Of a stretch of 64,000 nt of DNA, positions 9,914 to 18,853 are shown piece after piece. The notes below the pieces were generated by a model. That model ran no database searches. It had not been told where the DNA came from and saw only the letters and a list, made by a program, of their open reading frames with translations. The translations under genes and the position numbers were made by a program. The stretch comes from Hypericibacter sp049323455 (GTDB lineage Bacteria; Pseudomonadota; Alphaproteobacteria; Dongiales; Dongiaceae). Within the stretch, counting starts at the first letter, position 1. Each line of letters opens with the position of its first letter. The stretch is from assembly GCA_049323455.1 (NCBI GenBank), contig JBMONF010000034.1, forward strand, positions 202,873 to 266,872. The letters run 5' to 3'.

Positions 9914-10573
9914 ATGTCCCGCCCCGCCCCTTCGCATGCCGGCCTGCTGGCCGCTCTGCTGGCTGCCGCACTCTTCGTTGCCGCGCCCGCGCCCGCCTTC
10001 GATGCATCCGCCAGCAAGACGCTGGGCACGCCCCTCTACAAGACCACGGAGGCGCTGGTGCAGTCGTTGCTGGTCGACGAAGGCAGGGGCAGCAAGATCG
10101 ACAAGGACGGCGACCTCGAGCTCACATTCCGCGCCGGCAACGCCGAGCTGCCAGGCTGGGTCGTGTTCGATCGGCTCGACGACGGCACCATCTGGAATCT
10201 GCGCTTCACCGCGCCCATCCCCGACGAGCGCACGAGAAGCATGGATGCGGACGCTCTGATCGCCTTCGCCAACAAATGGAACCGCGACGAGATCGCGGTG
10301 AAGCTCTATCTCGACAAGGACGGCCAGCTTCAGGCCGAGCACGACCTGCCGGCCCAATACGGCCTCAATCCGGAGGAGTTCAAGGAGAACGGGATCCGGC
10401 TCTACGAGCAGACGCTGGCGCGCATCCTCGACGGGCTGGCAACGACGGGCCAAGGCGATGGCGGCGACGGAAACGATGGCAGCCCGGAGGATGGCGGCGC
10501 CACCGGCACGGGCCACGGCCCGGACCAGCCGATCAAGAGCACGGCGCCGCCCGACGACAGCAAGTCGCTCTGA
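9914..10573 (+). CDS. YbjN-domain exported protein
   Basis: 219 residues: a signal peptide (positive start, hydrophobic AGLLAALLAAALFVAA, cleavage near APAPAFD), a YbjN fold of about 120 residues, then a Gly/Asp-rich disordered tail (from about 178). YbjN domains have a secretion-chaperone-like fold, and exported forms of this kind are common in Alphaproteobacteria with unknown function. Start ATG is chosen because it gives a clean signal peptide. It stands alone between divergent gatC and convergent lysE genes. Confidence 0.72.
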   Translation: MSRPAPSHAGLLAALLAAALFVAAPAPAFDASASKTLGTPLYKTTEALVQSLLVDEGRGSKIDKDGDLELTFRAGNAELPGWVVFDRLDDGTIWNLRFTAPIPDERTRSMDADALIAFANKWNRDEIAVKLYLDKDGQLQAEHDLPAQYGLNPEEFKENGIRLYEQTLARILDGLATTGQGDGGDGNDGSPEDGGATGTGHGPDQPIKSTAPPDDSKSL

Positions 10574-10639
10574 CCTCCTGCTCCGCCCTGCCCCCTCGTC
10601 GATTTGGACCGGCCGGCCTCGGCCTTGCGCGCTGGTCGG

Positions 10640-11254
10640 TCAGCGCAGCGCGATCCAGATCGCCGCGGCGCCGAATCCCAGCAGCACCAGGCCCGACAGC
10701 CGATTGACCCAGACCAGCACCGCCGGGCCGAGCCGGCTTCCGAGCCAGGCGACGGCGCCGCTCAAGAGCAGCCACCAGGCGGCCGAGCCCAGGAATACGC
10801 CGGCGATCATCGCCGCCGCCGCAACATGGCTGCCGGCGCCGCCGAGGCCGAGCCCCGCGAACACGGCAGCGAAGGAGAGGATCGTGGCGGGGTTGGTGAG
10901 GGTGAGCGCAAAGGTCGAGGCGAAGAACCCCGCCAAATGCCGCGCGCCACGCGGCGCGGTGGCGGCCTCCGTGGGGAGAGGCTGGCGCATGCCGGAAAGG
11001 CCGAGCCAGACCAGGAACAGGCCGCCGGCCAGGCCCAGCCAGCCCTGCTGACCCACCAGCAGCGCCGAGATGGCCGTGACGCCGAAAGCGCCGATGGCGC
11101 CATAGAGCCCGTCGGCCGCGGCCGCGCCCAGTCCGGTGACGAAGCCCGCGAGCCGCCCTTGCGTGAGGCTGCGACGGATGCAGAGCAGCCCGATCGGTCC
11201 GACCGGTGCCGCGATGGCGAAGCCGATGGCGAGGCCCTTGAGGAAAAATTCCAC
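10640..11254 (-). CDS. LysE/RhtB-family exporter (second of a tandem pair)
   Basis: 204 residues with six predicted membrane helices. The LysE hallmark near the N terminus is present: GFAIAAPVGPIGLLCIRRSL, followed by LTLTNPATILSFAAV in the third helix region. The family exports basic or neutral amino acids and related metabolites. The start codon is GTG, 16 bp after the upstream paralogue's stop, so the two are cotranscribed with the Lrp-type regulator. Divergence from its neighbour suggests a different substrate. Confidence 0.85.
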   Translation of the reverse strand: MEFFLKGLAIGFAIAAPVGPIGLLCIRRSLTQGRLAGFVTGLGAAAADGLYGAIGAFGVTAISALLVGQQGWLGLAGGLFLVWLGLSGMRQPLPTEAATAPRGARHLAGFFASTFALTLTNPATILSFAAVFAGLGLGGAGSHVAAAAMIAGVFLGSAAWWLLLSGAVAWLGSRLGPAVLVWVNRLSGLVLLGFGAAAIWIALR

Positions 11255-11270
11255 GACTGACCTGCGTTCC

Positions 11271-11942
11271 CTACTGCAGCGCCCAGCGCGCCGCCTCGAT
11301 CAGCACATAGCCACCGAACAGCAACAGGCCTGCGGCGCAGACGCGGTTGAAGGAATGCAGCCACTGATTGCTCAAGCGCCGGCGCATCGCGAGCGACAGC
11401 GCCACCAGAAAGAACCACCAGCCGACGGAGCCGATGAAGACGCCGATCACGAGCTGGATCATGTACCGATAGTCGGCCGCGCTCTCGGCCAGGTTGTTGC
11501 CCTCCTCCGGCAAGGCGCCCATCGCCACCATTACCGCCGCGAAGGACAGGATGGTCATGGGATTGGCAAGCGTGAGCACGAGGATCGAGAAGTAATGCCC
11601 GGCCAGGCCGACCATGCTGAGGCTCTTGTCGTGAACGCGGTCGGCGATATGGCTGCGCCAGCTCATGATGGCGAGGCCGACGAGAATCACGCCGCCGATG
11701 AAAGCGAGCCAGCTGCGCTCCGCGAACAGGAAATCGCCGACCAGCGTCAGGCCGGCGACCGCGACGAAGCCGTAGATGGCATCCGCCGTCCCGGCGCCGA
11801 GCCCGGTGGCGAGCCCCACCGGCCAACCGCGCGCCAAGGTGCGCCGCACCAGGATCAGCGCGGTGGGGCCGACCGGTGCCGCGATGGCAAGCCCGACCAG
11901 CACGCCCTTGATGAAGAAGCCGCCGGGAAAGCCGTCAAGCAT
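11271..11942 (-). CDS. LysE/RhtB-family exporter (first of a tandem pair)
   Basis: 223 residues, six helices. LAIAAPVGPTALILVRRTLA and LTLANPMTILSFAAV align with its neighbour, marking an old tandem duplication. It carries a longer loop between helices 3 and 4 (about 140-160) than the paralogue. Its ATG overlaps the last bases of the Lrp/AsnC gene, implying translational coupling. Lrp-type proteins commonly control adjacent lysE exporters in response to amino acids, and that is the likely regulation here. Confidence 0.86.
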   Translation of the reverse strand: MLDGFPGGFFIKGVLVGLAIAAPVGPTALILVRRTLARGWPVGLATGLGAGTADAIYGFVAVAGLTLVGDFLFAERSWLAFIGGVILVGLAIMSWRSHIADRVHDKSLSMVGLAGHYFSILVLTLANPMTILSFAAVMVAMGALPEEGNNLAESAADYRYMIQLVIGVFIGSVGWWFFLVALSLAMRRRLSNQWLHSFNRVCAAGLLLFGGYVLIEAARWALQ

Positions 11943-12399
11943 CGGCGGCCGTCCGGCAATCGAGGGCCGCCGTCTCCTTCGCGGTCGAAAGCGCGATCAG
12001 GGTGAGCGTGCGGGCCACGCCGGCGATCGTCTTGATGCGTCGGCTGATGAGTTGCTCGAGATGAGCCGTGCTGCGCGCGCGCAGCTTGAGCAAATAGGAG
12101 TAGTCGCCCGTGACGTGGTGGCATTCCTGCACTTCCGGCATGTCGCGCATTCGCTTGATGAACTCTCCCTCCGCCGCGGGTTTGTCCATCAATACGAGCA
12201 CGAACGCGAGAATGTCGAGCCCCAGCGCGTGCGGATCGATGCGACCTTCGATGCCGGCGAGCGCGCCCGATCCCTTGAGCTTCTTCACCCGCTCGTTGAC
12301 CGCCGACACCGACAGCCCTACCGATCGCCCGAGCGCGGCCAGGGGGCGCTCGGCGTTCGCCTGCAGCAGCTGGAGTATTTTCCTGTCGATATCGTCCAT
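11935..12399 (-). CDS. Lrp/AsnC-family transcriptional regulator
   Basis: 154 residues from the chosen ATG. An N-terminal winged HTH (MDDIDRKILQLLQANAERP to about 60) is followed by a RAM ligand-binding domain (about 70-150). An upstream in-frame ATG would add 15 hydrophobic residues from an AT-rich leader that looks regulatory, so the internal start is preferred. It overlaps the first lysE exporter by 8 bp and is divergent from ruvX. It is expected to sense an amino acid and control the exporters; autoregulation through the AT-rich 12400-12440 segment is inference. Confidence 0.88.
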   Translation of the reverse strand: MDDIDRKILQLLQANAERPLAALGRSVGLSVSAVNERVKKLKGSGALAGIEGRIDPHALGLDILAFVLVLMDKPAAEGEFIKRMRDMPEVQECHHVTGDYSYLLKLRARSTAHLEQLISRRIKTIAGVARTLTLIALSTAKETAALDCRTAADA

Positions 12400-12501
12400 A
12401 GCCGCAAAATTTATTGTATACAGCGATTTTTTCAATATGTTCATCCGAAGCGCGAGGGTTGCCGCTTGCGACCCGCCCGCGCCGATATGAGGGAAAGGCC
12501 G

Positions 12502-12972
12502 ATGCCGCTACTCGCTCTCGATAGCATGCGCGACGCCCTGCCGCAGCAGGGCCGCCTGCTGGGGCTCGATGTGGGCACCAAGACGATCGGCATCGCCATT
12601 TCCGATCCCGACCGCAGCGTGGCCTCGCCGCTCGAGACCATCCGCCGCATCAAATTCGCCGCCGACGCGGCGCGCATCGAGACGATCGCGACCGAGCGCG
12701 CCATCGCCGGCTTCGTGATCGGCCTGCCGGTCGGGCTCGACGGGCGCGAGGGGCCGCGTTGCCAGTCGGTGCGGCAGTTCGCGGCCAATCTGCTGGCGCG
12801 GCGCGACCTGCCGACGCTGCTGTGGGACGAGCGCTTTTCGACCGCCGCGATCGAACGCTTCCTGGTCGACGAGGCCGATATGAGCCGCCGGCGCCGTGGC
12901 GAGGTCGTGGACAAGATGGCCGCCGCCTACATCCTGCAAGGCGCGCTCGACGCGCTCAAGCGCAAGCCCTGA
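12502..12972 (+). CDS. ruvX: Putative Holliday junction resolvase / pre-16S rRNA nuclease (YqgF)
   Basis: 156 residues of the RNase H-like YqgF family. Visible motifs are GLDVGTKTIGIAISD (first catalytic Asp), FVIGLPVGLDG, LWDERFSTAAIER (Glu) and VDKMAAAYILQ (final Asp), all in family positions. The protein trims pre-16S rRNA ends and/or resolves junction-like substrates. The ATG after an AGGGAAAGG ribosome site is chosen; an ATG five codons earlier (12487) is also possible. It is divergent from the Lrp regulator. Confidence 0.9.
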   Translation: MPLLALDSMRDALPQQGRLLGLDVGTKTIGIAISDPDRSVASPLETIRRIKFAADAARIETIATERAIAGFVIGLPVGLDGREGPRCQSVRQFAANLLARRDLPTLLWDERFSTAAIERFLVDEADMSRRRRGEVVDKMAAAYILQGALDALKRKP

Positions 12973-13070
12973 CGGCGGGCTCGGGAGACGCGCCGGCCGA
13001 CCAGTTGACCCGATCCCGGCCGGCCGTCACAGTGCGGCCAGCTTCGCCATCTCGAAGGACCTGCCACACC

Positions 13071-14288
13071 ATGACCGGACCGCTCGCGGGCCTCCGCGTG
13101 TTCGATTTGAGCCGCATTCTCGCCGGCCCGACTTGCACTCAGCTCCTCGGCGATCTCGGTGCCGACATCATCAAGATCGAACGGCCGGGCGCGGGCGACG
13201 ACACCCGCAAATGGGGCCCGCCCTATGTCAAGGGCAAGGATGGCCGGAACACGACCGAGAGCGCCTATTATCTTTCTTCCAATCGCAACAAGCGCTCGGT
13301 CACGATCGACGTCGCCAAGCCTGCCGGCCAGGCGCTGGCCAAGCGGCTCATCGCGAAAAGCGACATCATGATCGAGAACTTCAAGGTCGGGGACATGGCG
13401 CGCTACGGCCTCGCCTATGCCGATCTGAAGGATGCCTTTCCGAGCCTGATCTATTGCTCGATCTCGGGCTTCGGCCAGACCGGACCTTACGCGCCGCGCG
13501 CGGGCTACGACCTGCTGGCGCAGGGCATCGGCGGCATCATGAGCGTCACCGGCGAGCCCGACCGGCCGCCGATGAAGGTCGGCGTCGGCATCGCCGACGT
13601 GATGTGCGGCATGTATGCGACCATCTCGATCCTGGGCGCGCTGCAGCACCGCAACAAGACCGGCCAGGGCCAGTATATCGACATCGCGCTGCTCGACACG
13701 CAGGTGGCCTGGCTCATCAATGTGGGGCTCAATTATCTGACCTCTGGCCAGGTGCCGCAGCGCGTGGGCAACGAGCATCCCAACATCGTGCCCTACAACG
13801 TGATGCCGGCCTCGGACGGCTACTTCATCCTCGCCGTCGGCAACGACGCGCAGTTCGTCAAGTTCTGCGAGTTCGCGGGATCGCCCGAGCTGGCGAAGGA
13901 TCCGCGCTTCGTCACCAACGAGGCGCGCGTGGTGAACCGGCGCGCCCTCTACGACCTGCTGCCGGATTTGACGCGCAAGAAGACGCAAGTGGAGTGGGTC
14001 GAGGGCTTGGCGAAGCTCGGCGTGCCGGCGAGCCCCGTCAACGACGTCCGCCAAGTGTTCGAGGATCCGCAGGTGCTGCACCGGAACATGAAGATCGCCA
14101 TGCCGCATCCGCTCGCGGGCTCCGGCAAGGTCGATCTGATCGGCAACCCGATCAACTACTCGGCCACGCCTATCGAGTACCGCCTGCCGCCGCCCTATCT
14201 GGGCCAGCACACCGAGGAAGTGCTCGAGGAGATGCTGGGCATGGGCAAGGCCGAGATCGCGGCCCTGCGTGCCGACGGCGTGATCTGA
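13071..14288 (+). CDS. CaiB/BaiF-family class III CoA transferase
   Basis: 405 residues, standard for class III CoA transferases. It begins with the family signature LAGLRVFDLSRILAGPTCTQ and LGDLGADIIKIE, with GVGIADVMCGMYA containing the probable catalytic aspartate D176 (my alignment from memory to formyl-CoA transferase). The enzyme moves CoA between carboxylic acids through an aspartyl-CoA thioester. Neighbours do not reveal the substrate; succinate, malate, glutarate and carnitine enzymes all look alike at this level. It lies 98 bp after ruvX and ahead of pyrB, without obvious functional linkage. Confidence 0.9.
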   Translation: MTGPLAGLRVFDLSRILAGPTCTQLLGDLGADIIKIERPGAGDDTRKWGPPYVKGKDGRNTTESAYYLSSNRNKRSVTIDVAKPAGQALAKRLIAKSDIMIENFKVGDMARYGLAYADLKDAFPSLIYCSISGFGQTGPYAPRAGYDLLAQGIGGIMSVTGEPDRPPMKVGVGIADVMCGMYATISILGALQHRNKTGQGQYIDIALLDTQVAWLINVGLNYLTSGQVPQRVGNEHPNIVPYNVMPASDGYFILAVGNDAQFVKFCEFAGSPELAKDPRFVTNEARVVNRRALYDLLPDLTRKKTQVEWVEGLAKLGVPASPVNDVRQVFEDPQVLHRNMKIAMPHPLAGSGKVDLIGNPINYSATPIEYRLPPPYLGQHTEEVLEEMLGMGKAEIAALRADGVI

Positions 14289-14457
14289 AAGCCCCGCTCG
14301 ACGCCAGCCTTGCGAGCGCGGTCGCGGATGTAGCCCGCGCGCGGCAACGGCGGGCCTGCTCTAGCTCGACGCGCCGATTCCCGCCTTCGCCTGGGCAACA
14401 GCGCGGCGGTGGAGCTAAGCCCGCAGCCAAGGTCCGCGCGGCTTTTCTCGCGCGTGC

Positions 14458-14487
14458 TTGCTCCGCATGGACGCCCATGCCTATAGT
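14458..14487 (+). promoter_or_regulatory. Candidate sigma70-type promoter for pyrB
   Basis: TTGCTC at 14458-14463 and TATAGT at 14482-14487, 18 bp apart. The predicted transcription start would fall only a few bases before the pyrB ATG at 14497, which would make the message leaderless or nearly so. Confidence 0.35.
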
Positions 14488-14496
14488 CGCGCTTTA

Positions 14497-15465
14497 ATGA
14501 CCCGCAGCACCGACAGGCCGGCTCCCCTCACCTTCCGGCACCGCCATTTGCTCGGCATCGAGGGGCTCACCCGGGACGAGATCTCGGGCCTTCTCGACCT
14601 TTCTGAATCCTATATCGACCGCATGCGCCAGAAGGAGAAGGACACCCTGCTCCTGGGCCGCACGGTCATGAACCTGTTCTTCGAGACCTCGACGCGCACG
14701 CGCACCTCCTTCGAGCTCGCGGCCAAGCGCCTGGGTGCGGACGTCATCAACATGCAGGTGCAGGCGAGCTCGATCAAGAAGGGCGAGACCCTGCTCGACA
14801 CGGCGATCACGCTCAACGCCATGCATCCCGACGTGCTGGTGGTGCGCCATCCCGACTCGGGCGCCGTCAGCCTGCTCTCGCAGAAGATGGATTGCGCCGT
14901 CATCAACGCCGGCGACGGCAGCCACGAGCACCCGACCCAGGCGCTGCTCGACGCGCTTACCATCCGCCGCCGGCGCGGCAAGCTGGCGGGGCTCGTGGTC
15001 GCGATCTGCGGCGACATCCTCCATAGCCGCGTCGCGCGCTCGAACATCCACCTGCTCACGACCATGGGCGCCACGGTGCGCGTGATCGCACCGCCGACGC
15101 TGCTGCCGGGTGCCATCGAGAAGATGGGCGTCCAGGCTTTCACCGACATGCGCAAGGGGCTCGAGGGTGCGGACATCGTGATGATGCTGCGCCTCCAGAC
15201 CGAGCGCATGCAGGGCTCCTACGTGCCTTCGATCCGCGAATATTTCCGCTTCTTCGGCCTCGACTACGACAAGCTGGGCGCGGCCAAACCGGACGCCCTC
15301 ATCATGCATCCGGGTCCCATGAACCGGGGCGTCGAGATCGACAGCGAGGTGGCGGACGACATCGGCCGCAGCGCCATCCGCGAGCAGGTCGAGATGGGTG
15401 TCGCGGTGCGCATGGCCTGCCTCGATCTCCTGACGCGCAATCTGCGCGCCAATGCGGGAAGCTGA
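14497..15465 (+). CDS. pyrB: Aspartate carbamoyltransferase catalytic subunit
   Basis: 322 residues, standard PyrB. It carries the carbamoyl-phosphate loop STRTRTS (65-71), the HPTQALLDA motif and HPGPMNRG near the C terminus. It condenses carbamoyl phosphate with aspartate in de novo pyrimidine synthesis. Its 3' end lies against the pyrC-like gene, whose product lacks metal ligands. In Pseudomonas-type ATCases an inactive dihydroorotase homologue is a required structural partner of PyrB, and the same may hold here. An ATG at 14467 would extend the N terminus by ten residues. Confidence 0.95.
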   Translation: MTRSTDRPAPLTFRHRHLLGIEGLTRDEISGLLDLSESYIDRMRQKEKDTLLLGRTVMNLFFETSTRTRTSFELAAKRLGADVINMQVQASSIKKGETLLDTAITLNAMHPDVLVVRHPDSGAVSLLSQKMDCAVINAGDGSHEHPTQALLDALTIRRRRGKLAGLVVAICGDILHSRVARSNIHLLTTMGATVRVIAPPTLLPGAIEKMGVQAFTDMRKGLEGADIVMMLRLQTERMQGSYVPSIREYFRFFGLDYDKLGAAKPDALIMHPGPMNRGVEIDSEVADDIGRSAIREQVEMGVAVRMACLDLLTRNLRANAGS

Positions 15466-15469
15466 GACG

Positions 15470-16786
15470 ATGCCGACGCGCGGCCCCAAACAGACCCCCC
15501 AGCCCACCGCGTTCCTCAACGCGCGGCTGATCGACCCCGCCAGCGGCTACGACGGGTCCGGCGGCCTCTTGGTCGTGGACGGCGAGATCGCCGAAGTCGG
15601 GCCCACGGCCGGCACGAGCGGCCTGCCCGAGGGCGCAGAACGGATCGACTGCCGCGGCCACGTGCTGGCGCCGGGTCTGGTGGACATGCGCGTGCAGCTG
15701 CGCGAGCCGGGCGAGGAGCACAAGGAGACCATCGCCACTGCGAGCGAGGCGGCGGCGGCGGGCGGCGTCACCAGCATGGTGGCGCTGCCCAACACCGAGC
15801 CGGTCATCGACGACGTGGCCGGCGTCGAGTTCATCGCGCGGCGTGCGCGCGAGACCAAGGGCACCAAGGTCTACTGCTACGGCGCGATCACGCGCGATCT
15901 CACCGGCAAGGACCTGGTCGAGATGGGCCTGCTCGCCGAGAGCGGCGCGCTGGGCTTCACCGACGGCACCGCGGCCGTCGGCGATGCGCGCGTGATGCGC
16001 CGTGCCTTGAGCTATGCCAGCACCTTCGATCTCCTGGTGCTGCAGCATCCGGAGGAGCCGAGCCTGGCCGAAGGCGGCGCCATGAACGGCGGCGAGCTGG
16101 CGACGAGGCTGGGGCTTGCGGGCATTCCGCGCTGTGCCGAGGTGATGATGATCGAGCGCGATCTCCACCTCGTCGCGATGACTGGTGCCCGCTATCACGT
16201 GAGCCATGTCTCGACCGCCGAGGCGGTCGAAGCGATCCAGGCCGCCAAGGCGCGTGGCCTCCGGGTTACTGCTGACACGGCGCCGCCCTACTTCACCCTG
16301 ACCGAGGCCGAGGTCGGCGACTACCGCACCTTCGCCAAGCTGTCGCCGCCCCTGCGCACCGAGGCCGATCGCACCGCTATCGCTGCCGCAGTCGCCGACG
16401 GCAGCATCGACGCCGTCGCCAGCGACCATGCCCCGCACGACCAGGAATCCAAGCGCGTGCCCTTCGCCCATGCGGCCTTCGGCATCGTGGGGCTCGAGAC
16501 CCTCCTGCCGCTCTCGCTCGAGCTCGTGCATCAGGGCCGGCTCGAGCTGATCGATCTCCTCCGCCGCCTCTCGACCGCGCCGGCCGACATCCTGCGGCTG
16601 CCGCAGGGCCGCCTCGCCAAGGGCACGCCGGCCGATCTGGTGCTGTTCGATCCCGATGCGCCGGTGATCATCGACCCCGACCGCTTCCGCAGCAAGTCCA
16701 AGAACTCGCCCTTCGACGGGCGCCGAGTGAAGGGCCGCGTGCTGCGCACCGTGGTGGACGGCCGCACCGTATTCGAGGCGGCCTGA
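15470..16786 (+). CDS. pyrC: Dihydroorotase homologue, probably non-catalytic (PyrX-like)
   Basis: 438 residues of the class I dihydroorotase fold. The metal-binding HxH of active enzymes (DxHxHLREPG) is replaced: residues 72-80 read DMRVQLREP, so both histidines are gone (R74, Q76). The PHH-type segment is also changed, to TAPPYFTLTE. The last Asp (SDHAPH) and VSHVST are retained. Together with its position directly after pyrB, this fits the Pseudomonas PyrC'-type subunit that holds ATCase together without activity. If so, a true dihydroorotase must be encoded elsewhere. An ATG at 15452 overlapping pyrB is an alternative start. Confidence 0.88.
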   Translation: MPTRGPKQTPQPTAFLNARLIDPASGYDGSGGLLVVDGEIAEVGPTAGTSGLPEGAERIDCRGHVLAPGLVDMRVQLREPGEEHKETIATASEAAAAGGVTSMVALPNTEPVIDDVAGVEFIARRARETKGTKVYCYGAITRDLTGKDLVEMGLLAESGALGFTDGTAAVGDARVMRRALSYASTFDLLVLQHPEEPSLAEGGAMNGGELATRLGLAGIPRCAEVMMIERDLHLVAMTGARYHVSHVSTAEAVEAIQAAKARGLRVTADTAPPYFTLTEAEVGDYRTFAKLSPPLRTEADRTAIAAAVADGSIDAVASDHAPHDQESKRVPFAHAAFGIVGLETLLPLSLELVHQGRLELIDLLRRLSTAPADILRLPQGRLAKGTPADLVLFDPDAPVIIDPDRFRSKSKNSPFDGRRVKGRVLRTVVDGRTVFEAA

Positions 16787-17403
16787 TGCCCCAACCGCTC
16801 GGCGGCTTCGATTACACCTGGCCGTTCTATCTGGGCGCGCTCCTGGGATATCTGGTGGGCGCGATACCGTTCGGGCTTCTGCTGACGCGCGCCGCCGGCC
16901 TGGGCGACATCCGCCAGATCGGTTCGGGCAATATCGGCGCGACCAACGTCCTGCGCACCGGCAACAAGGCGCTGGCCGCGGCCACGCTTCTGCTCGATGG
17001 CGGCAAGGGTGCCGCGGCCGTGCTGATCGCGGGCCATTGGGGCCCGGATATGGCTCTCTTCGCCGGCGGCGGCGCGCTGCTTGGCCACCTTTATCCGGTC
17101 TGGCTCAAGTTCAAGGGCGGCAAGGGCGTGGCCACCGGCCTCGGCATTCTGCTGGCGCTCGACTGGCGCGTCGGCGGGCTCGCCTGCTTGACCTGGCTCG
17201 CCATGGCCTTTCTCTTCCGCTACTCCTCGCTCTCGGCGCTCGCGGCCTTTCTTTTCGCACCCGTCTATGCCTGGTTCGTCGCCACGCGCACGCTGGCCGA
17301 GTTCGCGCTCTTCCTCGCCCTGCTGGTCTGGTGGCGCCATCGCGAGAACATCCGCCGCCTGCTCGTGGGCCAGGAGCCCAAGATCGGCGCCAAGAAAAGC
17401 TGA
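16786..17403 (+). CDS. plsY: Glycerol-3-phosphate acyltransferase PlsY
   Basis: 205 residues, about five membrane helices. The three cytoplasmic motifs are recognisable: GSGNIGATNVLR, the KFKGGKGVATGLG loop and the C-terminal RHRENIRRLL. PlsY acylates glycerol-3-phosphate from acyl-phosphate to start phospholipid synthesis at the inner membrane. Its ATG overlaps the pyrC-like stop (TGATG), so the pyrB-pyrC-plsY genes form one translationally coupled unit. Confidence 0.95.
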   Translation: MPQPLGGFDYTWPFYLGALLGYLVGAIPFGLLLTRAAGLGDIRQIGSGNIGATNVLRTGNKALAAATLLLDGGKGAAAVLIAGHWGPDMALFAGGGALLGHLYPVWLKFKGGKGVATGLGILLALDWRVGGLACLTWLAMAFLFRYSSLSALAAFLFAPVYAWFVATRTLAEFALFLALLVWWRHRENIRRLLVGQEPKIGAKKS

Positions 17404-17575
17404 TCCTCTCCGCTGCTCGTGCCATCTCCGCGCAGGGCCGGGAACGGCAGGCGAGCCGGAGCCCGTTCTCTGACATGCTCGAAACCGGCTTCGGGAAGCG
17501 CAGAAATGTCGGGCTGCCAACTATTTACAGTTGTATATCTTGACAATTCATCGCCTTATTGGCAGCCTCTCCGCC

Positions 17576-18838
17576 ATGTCCGCTCTCGCCGCCCAGCCCC
17601 TGCCCGATTCCGAGCGCGCCGATCGGTTGCGCCTCGCCCGCACCGCCAGCATCGGGCCCATCACCTTCCGCCGGCTGATGGAGCGTTTTGCCAGCGCGGC
17701 CGAGGCGATCCGAGCCCTTCCCGACCTCGCGCGCCGCGGCGGCCGCGACGCGGCGCCGTGCTTGCCGACACGCACCGAGGCCGAAGACGAGATCGCGGCC
17801 CTGGCCCGCCTCGGCGGCCGCTTCCTGGCACTGGGCGAGCCCGGCTACCCGGCCCCGCTCGCCGCCATCGAGGATGCGCCGCCGTTGATCGCGCTCCGGG
17901 GCAATCCCGCGCTCCTCGAGCGCCCCGCCGTCGCCGTTGTGGGCGCGCGCAACGCCTCGGCGGCCGGCCGGCATCTGGCCGAGACGATCGCGCGCGATCT
18001 CGGGCCCCATGGCCTCGTCGTCGTCTCGGGCCTCGCCCGCGGCATCGACGCCGCAGCCCATCAAGGCGCGCTCGCCGGCGGCACGGTCGCCGTCTTCGCC
18101 GGCGGCGTGGATGTCGTCTATCCGCCCGACCATGGCGATCTTGCCGCAACGATCCTCGAGCATGGCGGCGCGCTCCTGTCGGAGATGCCGCTCGGCACCG
18201 AGCCGCAGGCGCGCCATTTCCCGCGCCGCAACCGTCTCGTCTCGGGGCTCGCCATGGGCGTGCTGGTGGTCGAGGCCGCGCTCAAATCGGGCTCGCTCTC
18301 GACCGCGCGCTTCGCGCTCGAGCAGGGCCGCGAGGTGATGGCGGTGCCAGGCTCGCCGCTCGATCCGCGCTGCAAGGGCAGCAACCATCTGTTGCGCGAG
18401 GGCGCCGGCCTCGTGGAATGCGCTGCCGACCTGTTGACGCATCTGGGCCTCAATCCCCATCTGTCGGGCGCCGACTCGATTCCGACAGGCCCGGCGTCAA
18501 CTGGCACGCCGCCCGCTACGCGCGCGGGCGCGCGCGAGGCTGCGCCCTGCGGCCGCACCGACGAAAGCGGCCGGGCGCGTCAATATGCCGTTAAGGAGTA
18601 CAGCGCCACTCTCGTCGCCGGGAGCGGCAAAATGCCAGCAGAAACCGGCGGTAAGGGGAGTATCGAGGCCGAGTACCGCGTGACGGAATGTCTCGGTCCC
18701 GTGCCGGTACCGGTTGACGAACTGGTCCGGCGATGCCAAATGTCAGCCCCCGTCGTGCGGGCGGCATTGCTCGATCTCGAGCTTGCCGGCCGGTTGGAGC
18801 GCCATCCGGGCGACCGCGTTTCGCTCCTGCCGGCCTAG
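17576..18838 (+). CDS. dprA: DNA-processing protein DprA (Smf)
   Basis: 420 residues: N-terminal SAM-like region, a Rossmann-like DprA core (GARNASAAGRHLA, SGLARGIDAAAHQGALAGG, PRRNRLVSGLA), a low-complexity linker (about 315-365) and a C-terminal winged-helix domain (PVDELVRRCQMSAPVVRAAL). DprA loads RecA on incoming single-stranded DNA during transformation. The ATG of MSALAAQPLP is preferred to an upstream start in an AT-rich patch (17521-17550) that contains TTGACA and looks like a promoter. It sits between plsY and topA, a frequent order in Alphaproteobacteria. Confidence 0.93.
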   Translation: MSALAAQPLPDSERADRLRLARTASIGPITFRRLMERFASAAEAIRALPDLARRGGRDAAPCLPTRTEAEDEIAALARLGGRFLALGEPGYPAPLAAIEDAPPLIALRGNPALLERPAVAVVGARNASAAGRHLAETIARDLGPHGLVVVSGLARGIDAAAHQGALAGGTVAVFAGGVDVVYPPDHGDLAATILEHGGALLSEMPLGTEPQARHFPRRNRLVSGLAMGVLVVEAALKSGSLSTARFALEQGREVMAVPGSPLDPRCKGSNHLLREGAGLVECAADLLTHLGLNPHLSGADSIPTGPASTGTPPATRAGAREAAPCGRTDESGRARQYAVKEYSATLVAGSGKMPAETGGKGSIEAEYRVTECLGPVPVPVDELVRRCQMSAPVVRAALLDLELAGRLERHPGDRVSLLPA

Positions 18839-18853
18839 TCCCGCGCTGCTGTC

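Noticed and set aside
17521..17550. TTGACA-containing AT-rich patch as a defined dprA promoter
   Set aside because: No acceptable -10 hexamer at the proper spacing; noted within the dprA entry only.
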